Part shown: positions 46,216-56,256 of the stretch, piece by piece
Numbering within the stretch: position 1 is the stretch's first letter
How the letters are laid out: every line of letters starts with the position of its first letter
Position numbers and translations under genes: made by a program
Notes under the pieces: model-generated
The model's database searches: none
Told to the model about the DNA's origin: nothing
The model's input: the letters and a program-made list of their open reading frames with translations, nothing else
Source of the DNA: QFNR01 sp043842855
Lineage (GTDB): Bacteria > Pseudomonadota > Gammaproteobacteria > Burkholderiales > Neisseriaceae
Length of the DNA: 64,000 nt
Assembly (NCBI GenBank): GCA_043842855.1
Contig: JBBPJF010000002.1
Location: forward strand, 62,001 to 126,000
Reading direction: 5' to 3'

Positions 46216-49200
46216 ATGCAGACTTTTATACAGCGCCTACGTTCGAAATGGCTATGGATCGCTGTAATTCCTTTGGGTTTAGTGCTCTTTTTAGGTTTTA
46301 TTTGGTTTACCGAAGGGGGATTAAAATTTACCCTAGCAACCATACCGCGTTTATTTGGTATGCAGGTGAAGCAGGCTAAGGCGAGGGGAACTTTTCATCA
46401 AGGTTTTACCCTGGAAAAGGTTCAGGTAGATACAGATACTGCTCAATTAAATTTTTCCCACATAGAATGGAGGTGGCAACCTAAGCCACAAAAGAAATAT
46501 ACTTTTGCCGTGCAGCTAGTCGATTTGGGGACAATTTTTTATCAACCAAAAGAGAATAAGAAACTCCCTCCTAAACCGCCAAGTTCTTTAGTTTTACCCT
46601 TTACCTTTAAAGTAGATGAAATCCGAATAAAAGCAGTTTATCGAAAGGGTTTTCAAGAGCCTCTCATTCAAGAAGTTAATGCAGCAGCTGAATACTTAGC
46701 TCAGACCTACCAATTAAAATTGAGAAATATGATATGGCTTTCCTACCTGAGCCAAGGTGAATTAGTGTTAGACGCAAAGAGACCTTTCTATTTGAAAGGT
46801 AAAGTGAGTGTTTATGACGCAAAAGATGACACAGATTACTATGGTTTAATTGAGCTTCACAATACCTTGTTACATCCAGAAATTGAGCTGAAAGTAAATC
46901 ATCAGAAGCTTTTACTTCAGGGCAATATTCAACTATCTCCGTATGCTACGCTTGCGACCAGACGTATTACTCAGGCTTCAGTGGTAGGCGGCCATATTAA
47001 CCCTAAGAGTTGGTTTGACCGATTGGCGGATACGGATATTTCTTTTGCGCTGACAGGACGAAGCAAAAGAATTGGGAATGAAGAAGTATTCGAAGGTAAT
47101 TTTGAATTAAAGAACGCCAAAGCAGATTATTATGAAAACGGTGGTGTTCCATTTAAAACACTGAATTTGCTTTTCAAGGTCCCTGAAGATGGAACTTTAG
47201 AGCTATTACATGGGCACCTTGCTACCATTAAAGGGGGAAGGATAGATGCAATGGGAGCCATTCAACCTAATGGAAAGCTGGAATTACAGGCTGACGTTAA
47301 TTTAGGCTGGATGCATGTTTTGAAAACCTCTTTTAAAAATACTTATACTGGGCAGGCAAAATTAACCGGAACCTATCTTAATCCAATTTTAAATATCGAT
47401 TTAGTATCACCTTGGCACCAGCTAAAAATAGCTGCCGAATTGAGGTCTAGTGAAAAGATATTAAATATTAAGCGGTTGATGGTATCGAAGGAGGATGGTT
47501 ATTTTGAAGGTACAGGACAATTTGATTTAGGTACGCACTCCACAATTAGTTTAGATGCAAAAGGTAAAAATTTTAATCTACATAGTGTTTATCCACGCCT
47601 TCCGGAAGGTAGGATTAACGGCAGCCTCAAGTTAGAAAGTAATTACTTCAAGAAGAATCTCTATCTGTTTGCTGATATTAATAATAGTCAACTTGAGGGA
47701 CGCTCTTTTACTGCTAAAGGGTTTGTTCATGTAGATAGAAGAGGGATCGACGATTCAGAATTTTATTTGCATTTGGGTGATAATAACTTAGCTTTAAAGG
47801 GTCGACTCCGTGAGGAAGCTGATCGTTTAAAGTTTGTCTTACAGATGCCTCATTTAGAGCAATTCAACTTGGGCTTTAGTGGTTCTGCTTTTGGAGTTGG
47901 AGAGATGCGGGGTAACTTCGATCATCTTTCCACAGAGTTAGCTGTGAAATTTAAGCAGGTTCGGAAAGCTTCGCTATTTTCTATAGCTTCTTTGAACCTT
48001 AACTTATTAATGGGTATGGATTTAAACGCCCCCCTCAAACTCGCCCTGGGAATACAGGGTTTGGCGAGTAAGAAATTTTCATTAGATAGAGCTGAAGCTT
48101 CTATAAGCGGTACTTTAGCGCAACACGAAGGGGGAGTGAATTTTAATGCAAACTTACCTAAGCAAAAAAAACTAGGTGGACAAGCCCGCTTTCGCGGAGG
48201 ATTTGATCGAAAAAGGGTTTGGACGGGTCAAGTTGAACAGCTGCACTTAAATGGCATATTAAATGTCTTATTACAGAAGCCTGTGCGGGTAAGAGCCAGT
48301 AGAGAACAGCTCAATATAGGGCAGGTAAATGGCTCTCTGTTAGGAGGTTCGTTGCACCTGGAGCATTTTGCTTGGCGTAAGAATGAAGGAGTAAGAACCA
48401 AAGGTCAAATTAGAGGGATTCAATTGGCCCAATTACAAATGTTTTTTCCTTCCATTTTTTCTTCTCAATTGGTTATCCAGGGAGACTGGGACTTTATCTA
48501 TAAAAATAACGCAATCGGTTACCTACACTTAAGGAGAGAATCTGGAGATATTTTATTTTCCTCAAAGAAGATACCACTAGGACTAACAAAATTTGACTTT
48601 GATGGGCGATTAGCTAATGATCGCATTCAAGGTAATTTAGGGATCAAGACACGGTTTGCAGAGGCGCAAGCCGAGCTTTTACTTAGTCAAATTTGGGGAA
48701 AAAAGCTAAGTTTATTGCCCCTGCGGGGGGGACTTACCCTTTCATCCAATGATATTGAGAATTTCAAGTATTTATTGCCAGTAGGCCTGCAACTTAGGGG
48801 AAAAATTTTCTCTCAGCTCAGATTTTCTGGCCACCTAGCTGACCCTCAAGTTCACGGAGTAATTACTGGAACAGACTTGGAATATAGAGACCTTAACAAT
48901 GCTGTTTATTTGAAGCATGGGCAATTAGTATCTCATCTAATTGGGCAACGGTGGATTATTGACCAGCTACACTTTGGCGGACAAGATGGAGAAATTTTAG
49001 TTAAAGGAGCTCTAGGACATTCTGTAGGTGGTTATGATATTGACCTGGATTTAATTCTAGATCATTATCTTGTTATGAACCAACCCAACAGAAAGTTTAT
49101 TTTTTCTGGGAAAACTAAACTTACTTTAGGGGAAAACTCAAAAATCAACTGGACGGGACAGTTACGGTTAGACAAAGGATTGTATCGGGATCTAAGTGAT

Positions 49201-49989
49201 AGGATGCCCAAACTATCTGATGACGTCCATGTTGTGGGACAGGAAAAGGGTTCCTCATTCCGCCCGCTTCCTTTTTTGGTTGATTTAAATGTTGATTTAA
49301 ATCATCAGTTGCGTTTTATTTTAAAAGATCTCGATTTTTTGTTGGGGGGACAAGTACGTTTACAAGCAGAGGACAAAAAGCCTCTAAATGTAAGGGGTGA
49401 GGTAGTGGCTATTAGTGGGCGTTATCGAGCTTATGGCCAAAATTTACGTGTAGAGCAAGGCTCTATAATCTTTCGAGGAGAACCTAGCTTGGATAATACT
49501 ATGTTGAATATTCGAGCTAGACGTTATCAGTCTGCGGTAGGGGCAGGTGTCGACGTAACAGGTTCCCTCAGAAATCCTCGAGTACGTCTAATTGCTGATG
49601 TAGTGATGAGTGATCGGGATAAATTATCCTGGTTGGTGTTGGGGCGTAAAACTAGAGGAGAAGAGGATAATGAAGCACTTGCATTATCGGTCGGAATTTT
49701 AGCGGCAGAAAAAGTCAATAAAAGTACTGGATCTCTACTAGATAATATTGGTTTAAGTTCACTCGAAAGGCGTAACCCTAAAACAGGAGAGAAAGAACCA
49801 ACTGATCAAATGGTTACTCTAGGTAAACAAGTAGGGGATAAATTATACATGGGGTATGAGTTCGGAGTACAAAGCAGTAATCAAGCCGTCAGATTGCTGT
49901 ATACCATCAGTCAGTCCCTGAGTGTACTACTGCGTCTAGGCATAGGATCATTTAGTGGTGGCCTTAGATATAAGATTCGTTTTGACTAA
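46216..49989 (+). CDS. tamB: Translocation and assembly module inner-membrane protein TamB
   Basis: TamB is a long periplasm-spanning, AsmA-like protein anchored in the inner membrane, working with TamA and proposed to carry phospholipid or substrate proteins across the periplasm. The 1257-residue product has a single N-terminal membrane anchor (about 13-32), a long repetitive beta-rich body full of alternating hydrophobic strands, and the C-terminal TamB/DUF490 domain, with VRLIADVVMSDRDKLSWLVLG and a final VLLRLGIGSFSGGLRYKIRFD-like barrel-type strand. Length is in the family range. The two-base gap to tamA shows co-translation. Confidence 0.9.
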   Translation: MQTFIQRLRSKWLWIAVIPLGLVLFLGFIWFTEGGLKFTLATIPRLFGMQVKQAKARGTFHQGFTLEKVQVDTDTAQLNFSHIEWRWQPKPQKKYTFAVQLVDLGTIFYQPKENKKLPPKPPSSLVLPFTFKVDEIRIKAVYRKGFQEPLIQEVNAAAEYLAQTYQLKLRNMIWLSYLSQGELVLDAKRPFYLKGKVSVYDAKDDTDYYGLIELHNTLLHPEIELKVNHQKLLLQGNIQLSPYATLATRRITQASVVGGHINPKSWFDRLADTDISFALTGRSKRIGNEEVFEGNFELKNAKADYYENGGVPFKTLNLLFKVPEDGTLELLHGHLATIKGGRIDAMGAIQPNGKLELQADVNLGWMHVLKTSFKNTYTGQAKLTGTYLNPILNIDLVSPWHQLKIAAELRSSEKILNIKRLMVSKEDGYFEGTGQFDLGTHSTISLDAKGKNFNLHSVYPRLPEGRINGSLKLESNYFKKNLYLFADINNSQLEGRSFTAKGFVHVDRRGIDDSEFYLHLGDNNLALKGRLREEADRLKFVLQMPHLEQFNLGFSGSAFGVGEMRGNFDHLSTELAVKFKQVRKASLFSIASLNLNLLMGMDLNAPLKLALGIQGLASKKFSLDRAEASISGTLAQHEGGVNFNANLPKQKKLGGQARFRGGFDRKRVWTGQVEQLHLNGILNVLLQKPVRVRASREQLNIGQVNGSLLGGSLHLEHFAWRKNEGVRTKGQIRGIQLAQLQMFFPSIFSSQLVIQGDWDFIYKNNAIGYLHLRRESGDILFSSKKIPLGLTKFDFDGRLANDRIQGNLGIKTRFAEAQAELLLSQIWGKKLSLLPLRGGLTLSSNDIENFKYLLPVGLQLRGKIFSQLRFSGHLADPQVHGVITGTDLEYRDLNNAVYLKHGQLVSHLIGQRWIIDQLHFGGQDGEILVKGALGHSVGGYDIDLDLILDHYLVMNQPNRKFIFSGKTKLTLGENSKINWTGQLRLDKGLYRDLSDRMPKLSDDVHVVGQEKGSSFRPLPFLVDLNVDLNHQLRFILKDLDFLLGGQVRLQAEDKKPLNVRGEVVAISGRYRAYGQNLRVEQGSIIFRGEPSLDNTMLNIRARRYQSAVGAGVDVTGSLRNPRVRLIADVVMSDRDKLSWLVLGRKTRGEEDNEALALSVGILAAEKVNKSTGSLLDNIGLSSLERRNPKTGEKEPTDQMVTLGKQVGDKLYMGYEFGVQSSNQAVRLLYTISQSLSVLLRLGIGSFSGGLRYKIRFD

Positions 49990-50015
49990 AGGCTCATGAT
50001 TTAGCATAAATTCGC

Positions 50016-50021
50016 TATAAT
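50016..50021 (+). promoter_or_regulatory. Candidate -10 element upstream of leuS
   Basis: A perfect TATAAT hexamer lies 37 bases before the leuS ATG in the 68-base gap after tamB. No good -35 sits 16-18 bases upstream, so this is only a candidate. It is followed by the palindrome AGGGCCCT. Confidence 0.35.
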
Positions 50022-50057
50022 AGGGCCCTTTAGGTCGGCGTCTTTAGATGGGGCATC

Positions 50058-52670
50058 ATGCAAGCACAATACCAACCCAGTTTCATTGAATCTAAGCTAC
50101 AGGAAAAATGGAAGAGGATCAAGCTCTTTAAGGCAGAAATAGACAAGAGTAGGCCCAAGTACTATTGTCTCTCCATGTTCCCTTACCCTTCGGGAAAGCT
50201 GCACATGGGGCATGTCAAGAATTACACTTTATCCGATGTACTCTGTCGATTTAAACGACTCAGAGGGTTTAATGTACTGCAGCCAATGGGGTGGGATGCC
50301 TTTGGTTTGCCAGCAGAAAATGCAGCCATCCAAAATGGAGTGTCTCCAGCGGAGTGGACTAAAAATAATATTAAGGAAATGAAGCAGGTCCTACAAAGTT
50401 TAGGGTTGGGGATCGATTGGGACCGTGAGCTTTCCACGTGTGACCCTAGCTATTATCGTTGGGAACAGTGGTTATTCACTCGGCTGTATGCCCAAGGTAA
50501 GATTTATAAAAAATTAGGGTTAGTCAATTGGGACCCTGTAGATCAGACAGTACTTGCGAATGAACAGGTTATAGAAGGTCGAGGATGGCGATCAGGCGCT
50601 CTAGTAGAAAAGCGCGAGATCCCTATGTACTATTTTAAGATAACTGATTATGCGGATGAACTACTCGAAAGTCTCAATACCTTAAAAGAGTGGCCTGAAA
50701 ATGTCCTTCAGATGCAGAAGAATTGGATTGGTAAATCTAGAGGGATGACAATCAAATTTCCTCTTACAGAAGATAGTCAGGCACACTTAGAAGGGTCTCA
50801 AGCGCAGTATGTCCAAGTTTATACAACGCGTCCTGATACCTTAATGGGGGTGACCTACCTGGCAGTTGCCGCAGAGCATCCCTTGGCATTAGCAGCTGCC
50901 CAGGATCGACCAGAGATAAATTCCTTTATACAACATTGCAAATGTGGTTCGGTAGCTGAAGCAGAGCTCGCAACTATGGAAAAAGAGGGTATGCGCACGG
51001 GTAGATACGTATATCATCCTCTGACTAATGAAAGGTTAGAGGTTTGGATTGCCAACTACGTATTGTGGGGGTATGGAGAGGGTGCAGTGATGGCGGTTCC
51101 GGCACACGACGAGCGAGATTTTAGCTTCGCTCAAAAGTACAATTTACCTGTGAAGAGGGTTATTGAGGCAGAGGATGGAACTACTGTCGAAGGAGCTCAG
51201 ACGAAGCCAGGAAAACTAATTAACAGTGGACTTTTTACAGGAAAGAACTTTGAAGAAGCTTATGTGGCTATAGGGGAAGTTCTGAAAACTAAAGGTTTGG
51301 GTGGTCCTGGAGTACAGTATCGCCTGCGTGATTGGGGGATTTCGCGACAACGTTACTGGGGTTGTCCTATCCCCATTTTACATCTAGAAAATGGTCAAGA
51401 TAGCACCTTGGAGGAATCTGAGTTGCCCTTGCTACTACCAGAAGCACTAGTTCCGGACGGTACTGGTTCCGTTTTGAAAAAAACACCTTCTTTCTATGAA
51501 GCTAAAAATGATAGAGGGGAAATAATCGGAACTTACGAAACGGATACTATGGACACTTTTGTAGAGTCTAGTTGGTATTTTTTACGTTACGTTTCGCCAG
51601 GGTATTCAGAAGCAATGCTAGATACTACAAGTGCAGAATACTGGTTGCCGGTGGATCAGTATGTAGGCGGGGTTGAGCATGCCATTTTGCATTTGCTGTA
51701 TGCACGTTACTTCACAAAGTTGCTGAGAGATGAGGGTTTGCTTAATATTGATGAGCCATTTACTCGACTCTTAACACAAGGGATGGTGGTAGCTCCTACT
51801 TTTTATCGTAAGAAAAGCGATGGTAGTAAAGAGTGGTTTTCGCTGCAAGATGTTGAAATAGTTAAAAATGGGAAAGGACAGATCGTTTCAGCCCGACATA
51901 GGGAAGATGGTAAGCCAGTAGAAGTTGGGGGGCTGGAAAAGATGTCTAAATCTAAGAATAATGGCATCGATCCCAAGCAGATTATTCAAGAATATGGAGC
52001 TGATACTATCCGATTATTCTCCATGTTTACTTCTCCCCCTGAACAAACTTTGGAGTGGACAGAGGAAGGCTTGGAAGGAGCTTTTCGTTTTCTGAGGAGG
52101 CTTTGGCGGCTTTTTGGCAAGCTGAAAAAGCAAGGAATAGAGTTGCCCTTTGAGGGTGAACAGGCTCAACTTACAGAAACGCTTAGAAATTTAAGATTCA
52201 AATTACACCAGACTATTGAAAAAGTCACAGATGACTATGACCGGCGTCAACAGTTTAATACGGCTATCGCGGCGGTTATGGAATTGTTGAATTCATATGA
52301 AAAAGTGGATTTGAACGAGCCGTTTGCCACAGCTGTGGGAGTTGAAGTATTTAGTGCGGTACTCCGAATGTTGTGGCCTATTGTGCCGCATATTGCAGAA
52401 ACACTTTGGGATGAATTGGGTTTTCAAAGAGAACTCTATGAAGCCGGTTGGCCGGAAGTTGATCGCGCAGCTTTAGTGCGTGATGAGCTAGAAATGATGG
52501 TACAGGTTAATGGAAAACTGAGAGGGAGTATAAAGGTTTCTTTAGAAGCCACGAGACAAGAGATCGAAGTTTTAGCGCAACAAATACCTACGGTGGCTAA
52601 GCATTTACAGGGAAAAGAGATAAAAAAAATCGTTGTTGTTCCTAATAGATTGATTAATATGGTGGTTTAA
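50058..52670 (+). CDS. leuS: Leucyl-tRNA synthetase
   Basis: LeuRS charges tRNA-Leu. The 870 residues have the class Ia landmarks in order: the HIGH-type PYPSGKLHMGHVKNY (HMGH at 49-52); the CP1 editing domain with TTRPDTLMGVTY and AVPAHDERDF, which clears mischarged isoleucine or norvaline; the leucine-specific insert with DTMDTFVESSWYFLRY; the KMSKS loop in GLEKMSKSKNNG (about 627); and the C-terminal domain ending in QVNGKLRGSI and KKIVVVPNRLINMVV. Everything is intact. A 1.6-kb region without a gene follows, starting with a ParB-site match seven bases after the stop. Confidence 0.96.
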   Translation: MQAQYQPSFIESKLQEKWKRIKLFKAEIDKSRPKYYCLSMFPYPSGKLHMGHVKNYTLSDVLCRFKRLRGFNVLQPMGWDAFGLPAENAAIQNGVSPAEWTKNNIKEMKQVLQSLGLGIDWDRELSTCDPSYYRWEQWLFTRLYAQGKIYKKLGLVNWDPVDQTVLANEQVIEGRGWRSGALVEKREIPMYYFKITDYADELLESLNTLKEWPENVLQMQKNWIGKSRGMTIKFPLTEDSQAHLEGSQAQYVQVYTTRPDTLMGVTYLAVAAEHPLALAAAQDRPEINSFIQHCKCGSVAEAELATMEKEGMRTGRYVYHPLTNERLEVWIANYVLWGYGEGAVMAVPAHDERDFSFAQKYNLPVKRVIEAEDGTTVEGAQTKPGKLINSGLFTGKNFEEAYVAIGEVLKTKGLGGPGVQYRLRDWGISRQRYWGCPIPILHLENGQDSTLEESELPLLLPEALVPDGTGSVLKKTPSFYEAKNDRGEIIGTYETDTMDTFVESSWYFLRYVSPGYSEAMLDTTSAEYWLPVDQYVGGVEHAILHLLYARYFTKLLRDEGLLNIDEPFTRLLTQGMVVAPTFYRKKSDGSKEWFSLQDVEIVKNGKGQIVSARHREDGKPVEVGGLEKMSKSKNNGIDPKQIIQEYGADTIRLFSMFTSPPEQTLEWTEEGLEGAFRFLRRLWRLFGKLKKQGIELPFEGEQAQLTETLRNLRFKLHQTIEKVTDDYDRRQQFNTAIAAVMELLNSYEKVDLNEPFATAVGVEVFSAVLRMLWPIVPHIAETLWDELGFQRELYEAGWPEVDRAALVRDELEMMVQVNGKLRGSIKVSLEATRQEIEVLAQQIPTVAKHLQGKEIKKIVVVPNRLINMVV

Positions 52671-54276
52671 CCTGATTGTTTCACGTGAATCATTTCAGTT
52701 TTAGCTAAACTACTAGGTGATTAATTGCTCTACCAAAAAATTGGCTGACAGGTTGGGGACAGTCAAAATAACTGGTTCAGCAGGCTGAGCGTGGGTATGA
52801 CAAAAATAATTAATTTAAAAAAATTAGTGTAACTTTTACATCAACAAGATGGATCTGGTTATTATCCCAGTTTTACACTAGCCTAGGACATTAGATTATT
52901 TTGTAAGCTGCTTCTGGTAGCCTGTTTGGTTGTTCTACTCAGTAGAAATAGTTTAGTGCTTAATGCTGCTAGTTCTCTGTAGACAGGAGAGTAAGTAATA
53001 TTAAAAAGCTGAGTCGGCTCCTATTACTGAGTTAGTAAATTTTGAAATTCCTTAGCCTGCTTTCATTAAAGGGTGTATGGCCTTCTGTCACCGTATTTTG
53101 TGACCTGATCAGTTACTTAATTGAAAATGTTTAGTTTACTGCTCATTATTTGCTAGCTGTGCACATTAGCAGAGTTAGTAGGCAGTAGATGGAAGCATTG
53201 CTGACTGGTATAGCGTGATTTCTTTTTCTTAGTATAAGGCAGGAAAGCGATACTTATTTTTTCTAATGATTTTTCTACAGTGAATTATTGCTAGAACAAT
53301 ATATCCTCAAACTGCAGAAAGTTTTTGAAAGTTAGTTTAAACATAACTTATGCGTAAGGATTTTTAGTGTTTAAACAAAGGTAAGTAGAAACGGGCGTTC
53401 ACTAACCTAAAGCATAAAGACAGAGCAAATTTTATAATTTGTCATTATTAAGAAAACAGTTTTTACCAAAAGGAAAATTAGAAAGCGATCCTGACCTGGA
53501 AGTGAGTGAATGCAAACTTCGCAGTTGAATTCTTTAAATTCATAGTGCTAAAAAAAGTGTGGCCAGGGATTTATTTGCTCTGAGTTTAATTAGCTAGCTA
53601 TACAAACTAGTAGGTTATGTAATTAATTATTTTTTAAATTTGCATTTTTTTGAGCGTTTAAATCATGACTTTAAGGATAAGTTTTCCTTCATTTCTAGTT
53701 TTTCTATAGAACTGATTAAGTTCAGCCTAGATAGAAGCTAGTTGAGATGCTTTAATGCTAGATAGGCCCTAAGAGTGAAATTAAGCTCCCATCTATTAGG
53801 AAACTAAAATTTTCTAGTTTTAGCGAATAACAATGGGCCATATTTTCAAATAGATGCAAAGTCGATGCAGTTGGTCCAATGTGGCTTTTGATTAAGCTTG
53901 GTTAGTTAGAAGTATTATAAAAGGCCAAGCCGTTATAAATAGTAAGTTCTTTTACTACACGGGTTGTAGAAAGTTCATATAACTGTTATTTTTTTGTGCT
54001 TGGACTAAGCAGGATAAAAATCTAGCATTCTACCCTTTTCTTCCCGAAACAGCTTTGTTGGAAAGCATTAAGTTTTTTAATTGGACTAAAAGACTACGCT
54101 TTAGTTAGCTTTTAGAAATTCCTACTAGGATGGTAGAAGCTATAATTAGTGGCTTCTTTTTATTTTATTGCTGTACTGATTAGCGCACTTCCGTGCTATG
54201 ATCCGAATAGAGTAATTACTAAAATAGGCCTTTTGAGCCTTGGTAGGATTGAGTTTACGATGTCCTTGAGCGTGGA
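52671..54276. other. 1.6-kb stretch without a recognisable gene
   Basis: The longest gene-free stretch of the window. No frame on either strand stays open for a convincing protein and I recognise no RNA gene, insertion sequence or repeat array. The text is AT-rich with scattered T runs. Its first 22 bases hold a near-perfect parS site; near the right end is the leader of the amidase gene. It could be a decayed gene, a replication- or segregation-associated region, or the site of an unannotated small RNA. Nothing in it supports a choice. Confidence 0.45.
52677..52692. promoter_or_regulatory. Probable parS centromere site (ParB binding)
   Basis: TGTTTCACGTGAATCA matches the widely conserved chromosomal parS TGTTTCACGTGAAACA at 15 of 16 positions, with the palindromic core TTTCACGTGAA intact; only position 14 differs (A to T). 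It lies seven bases after the leuS stop, outside coding sequence. parS sites usually cluster around the replication origin and nucleate ParB for chromosome segregation. No parA, parB, dnaA or gidA gene is in the window, so whether the origin is near is unknown. Confidence 0.72.
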
Positions 54277-54282
54277 GTGTTT

Positions 54283-55794
54283 ATGAGAATTGATGAGTAT
54301 TGTAATCAAGATGGTATTGGTCTATCTGAATTAATTCGTAGGCGAGAGGTTAGTGCTCATGAAGTACTAGATGTGGCAGTAGAAGCTATTGGGTTAGTCA
54401 ACCCGAAACTAAACTTTCTTGCTCAAGATATGCGTACAGAAGCCTATGCACAATTAGCAAATCTAGATATCAACGCCTCTCCTCTGGCAGGGGTACCTAT
54501 ATTGCTTAAAGATTTATTACTAGAAAGTAAGGGATGGCCCACCCAAAGTGGTCTAGCTATACTAAGCGAGGCGACTGCTCAAGAGGACTCAGCATTAGCT
54601 GCTGCTTACCGTTCTGCAGGACTTTTATTCGTTGGGAAATCTACTACTCCACAACTTGGATTGTTCCCCTTTACCGAATCTGAATGGTACGGGATCACTC
54701 GCAATCCTTGGGATCAAGAACGTACACCTGGAGGTTCTTCAGGCGGTGCTGGAGCTGCTGTGGCAGCTCGGGCTGTTGCTATTGCCCATGGGGGGGACGG
54801 AGGAGGTTCAATCCGGATTCCAGCTTCACATTGCGGCTTGTTTGGATTGAAACCAAGCCGAGGCCGAGTCACTACCGCTCCACTCTTAGATTCTTGGATG
54901 GGGTGCGTGGTGCAACATGCACTGACTAGAAGCGTGCGTGATAGTGCAGCAATGCTGGATATTGCAGTTAAGGCTCAAGGAAGGTTATCAGAGCTTTATA
55001 GATGTCCGCCGGTCGCAGGAAGTTATCTGAATAGCCTTGAATTTCCATTGCCTCGTTTAAAGATTGCGTTTACTGACGAACCTTTCTTGGGTGGGAAAGT
55101 TATACCAGAGGTCAAAGCAGCCATGGATCATACCATTCATCTACTAAACCATGCGGGGCATCATATAGAAGAAGCTAGGCCACACATGCTTCCACCGGAA
55201 CGACTTAATCCAGCAGTTTTAAGTATGCTTTCGGGACTAGTGGCTGCAATCAAGCGCGAACTTGAAAGAGAATTGAACCGACCACTTAGGGCACGCGATT
55301 TTGAAGCTTCAGTTTGGGCAATGGTCTGTGTCGGGGAGCACTCGTCAGCCGGGAAAGCCCTAGCGGCACGGGAACTACTCATGAAACAAGCAGAAGTGAT
55401 GGCTAAGTTTCACGAGCAGTATGATTTGCTTTTAACGCCTACCATGCCCGTTTTACCACCTAAAATCGCTTCACTAGGTCCTAATCCAAAGGAAATTACC
55501 GCCTTGCGTTGGTTAGAGCGTCTCGGTTTAAGCTGGACATTACCACATAACCCTATATTGCGCGCCAACAGCTTTAAGTTACAACAACACGTTGGTTTCC
55601 TTTTACCTTTCAATTGTACAGGACAACCAGCGATCAGTTTACCCTTATACTGGCATGAAGGGCGACTGCCTGTTGGTGTACAGTTAGTAGCACCTTTTGG
55701 TCGTGAAGATCTTCTGCTTCAGCTTGCTCGGGAACTCGAAATGATACAGCCTTGGCAGCATCACATCCCTCCTATCCACGTTGGCTCAGTCTAA
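54283..55794 (+). CDS. Amidase signature family hydrolase
   Basis: A 503-residue amidase of the Ser-cisSer-Lys class, which hydrolyses carboxamide bonds of varied substrates. The triad is visible: Lys in GVPILLKDLLL (about 76), the cis-serine in TPGGSSGGAG (about 153) and the nucleophilic serine in GGDGGGSIRIPAS (about 176). The frame is open from a GTG six bases earlier, but ATG at 54283 is the better start because GGAG lies five bases before it. Related enzymes include GatA, 6-aminohexanoate-cyclic-dimer hydrolase and fatty-acid amide hydrolases; without gatB or gatC nearby, and with INASPLAGVPILLKD rather than GatA's usual context, a general amidase is more likely. It stands alone between two spacers and its substrate is unknown. 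Confidence 0.82.
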   Translation: MRIDEYCNQDGIGLSELIRRREVSAHEVLDVAVEAIGLVNPKLNFLAQDMRTEAYAQLANLDINASPLAGVPILLKDLLLESKGWPTQSGLAILSEATAQEDSALAAAYRSAGLLFVGKSTTPQLGLFPFTESEWYGITRNPWDQERTPGGSSGGAGAAVAARAVAIAHGGDGGGSIRIPASHCGLFGLKPSRGRVTTAPLLDSWMGCVVQHALTRSVRDSAAMLDIAVKAQGRLSELYRCPPVAGSYLNSLEFPLPRLKIAFTDEPFLGGKVIPEVKAAMDHTIHLLNHAGHHIEEARPHMLPPERLNPAVLSMLSGLVAAIKRELERELNRPLRARDFEASVWAMVCVGEHSSAGKALAARELLMKQAEVMAKFHEQYDLLLTPTMPVLPPKIASLGPNPKEITALRWLERLGLSWTLPHNPILRANSFKLQQHVGFLLPFNCTGQPAISLPLYWHEGRLPVGVQLVAPFGREDLLLQLARELEMIQPWQHHIPPIHVGSV

Positions 55795-56256
55795 CTGAGA
55801 GGTGAATTATCCAATACAAAATTTGAATAGAAAACGGCCAGTGCATTAGCCCGAGTAAAAGGGGGCCTTAAGGGCAATTGGGCGTTTGAACTCCATGGAG
55901 AAGTTAGGACTAGCTGGGAGCAACGTTTGTAGAAGCACGGTTAGATGTGATAACTCAATGGAACCTGTTGTCATCATTTTCTCTATAGGAATTGGGAGTG
56001 TGCGTGTGGGCTGCAGTATCTTTTTACTGCTTATGAATAGAAGAAGTAGCTAGTGATTTTCCTACCCGTTATGCAGTTTTGTTTTTAGAACTACTCAAGG
56101 GTGTTTGACAGAGTTAGTAGTTGGGTACCTAACTATAGAAGCAAGCAAAGCGATTATTTCATGCTAAAATCCCCTCCTTGTATTCAAGGTTTCAAGCTTT
56201 AGGAAAAGAAGTACCTTTCCCTGAGTTCTATCCATAATAATAACTGCGGAGTTGCA
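55795..56256. other. 462-base spacer between the amidase gene and metE
   Basis: No gene is visible. I looked for a methionine-related leader, a cobalamin or SAM riboswitch core, and a MetR-type TGAA-N5-TTCA pair and found none convincing. TGCTAAAAT at 56162-56170 could be an extended -10 element for metE, about 90 bases before its ATG, without a good -35. Confidence 0.35.

Noticed and set aside
54277..54282. GTG start for the amidase six bases before the chosen ATG
   Set aside because: The GGAG site overlaps the GTG, which would leave no spacing; ATG at 54283 has proper spacing.
55795..56256. Possible B12 or SAM riboswitch before metE
   Set aside because: None of the conserved core elements was seen; the spacer shows only a weak promoter-like sequence.
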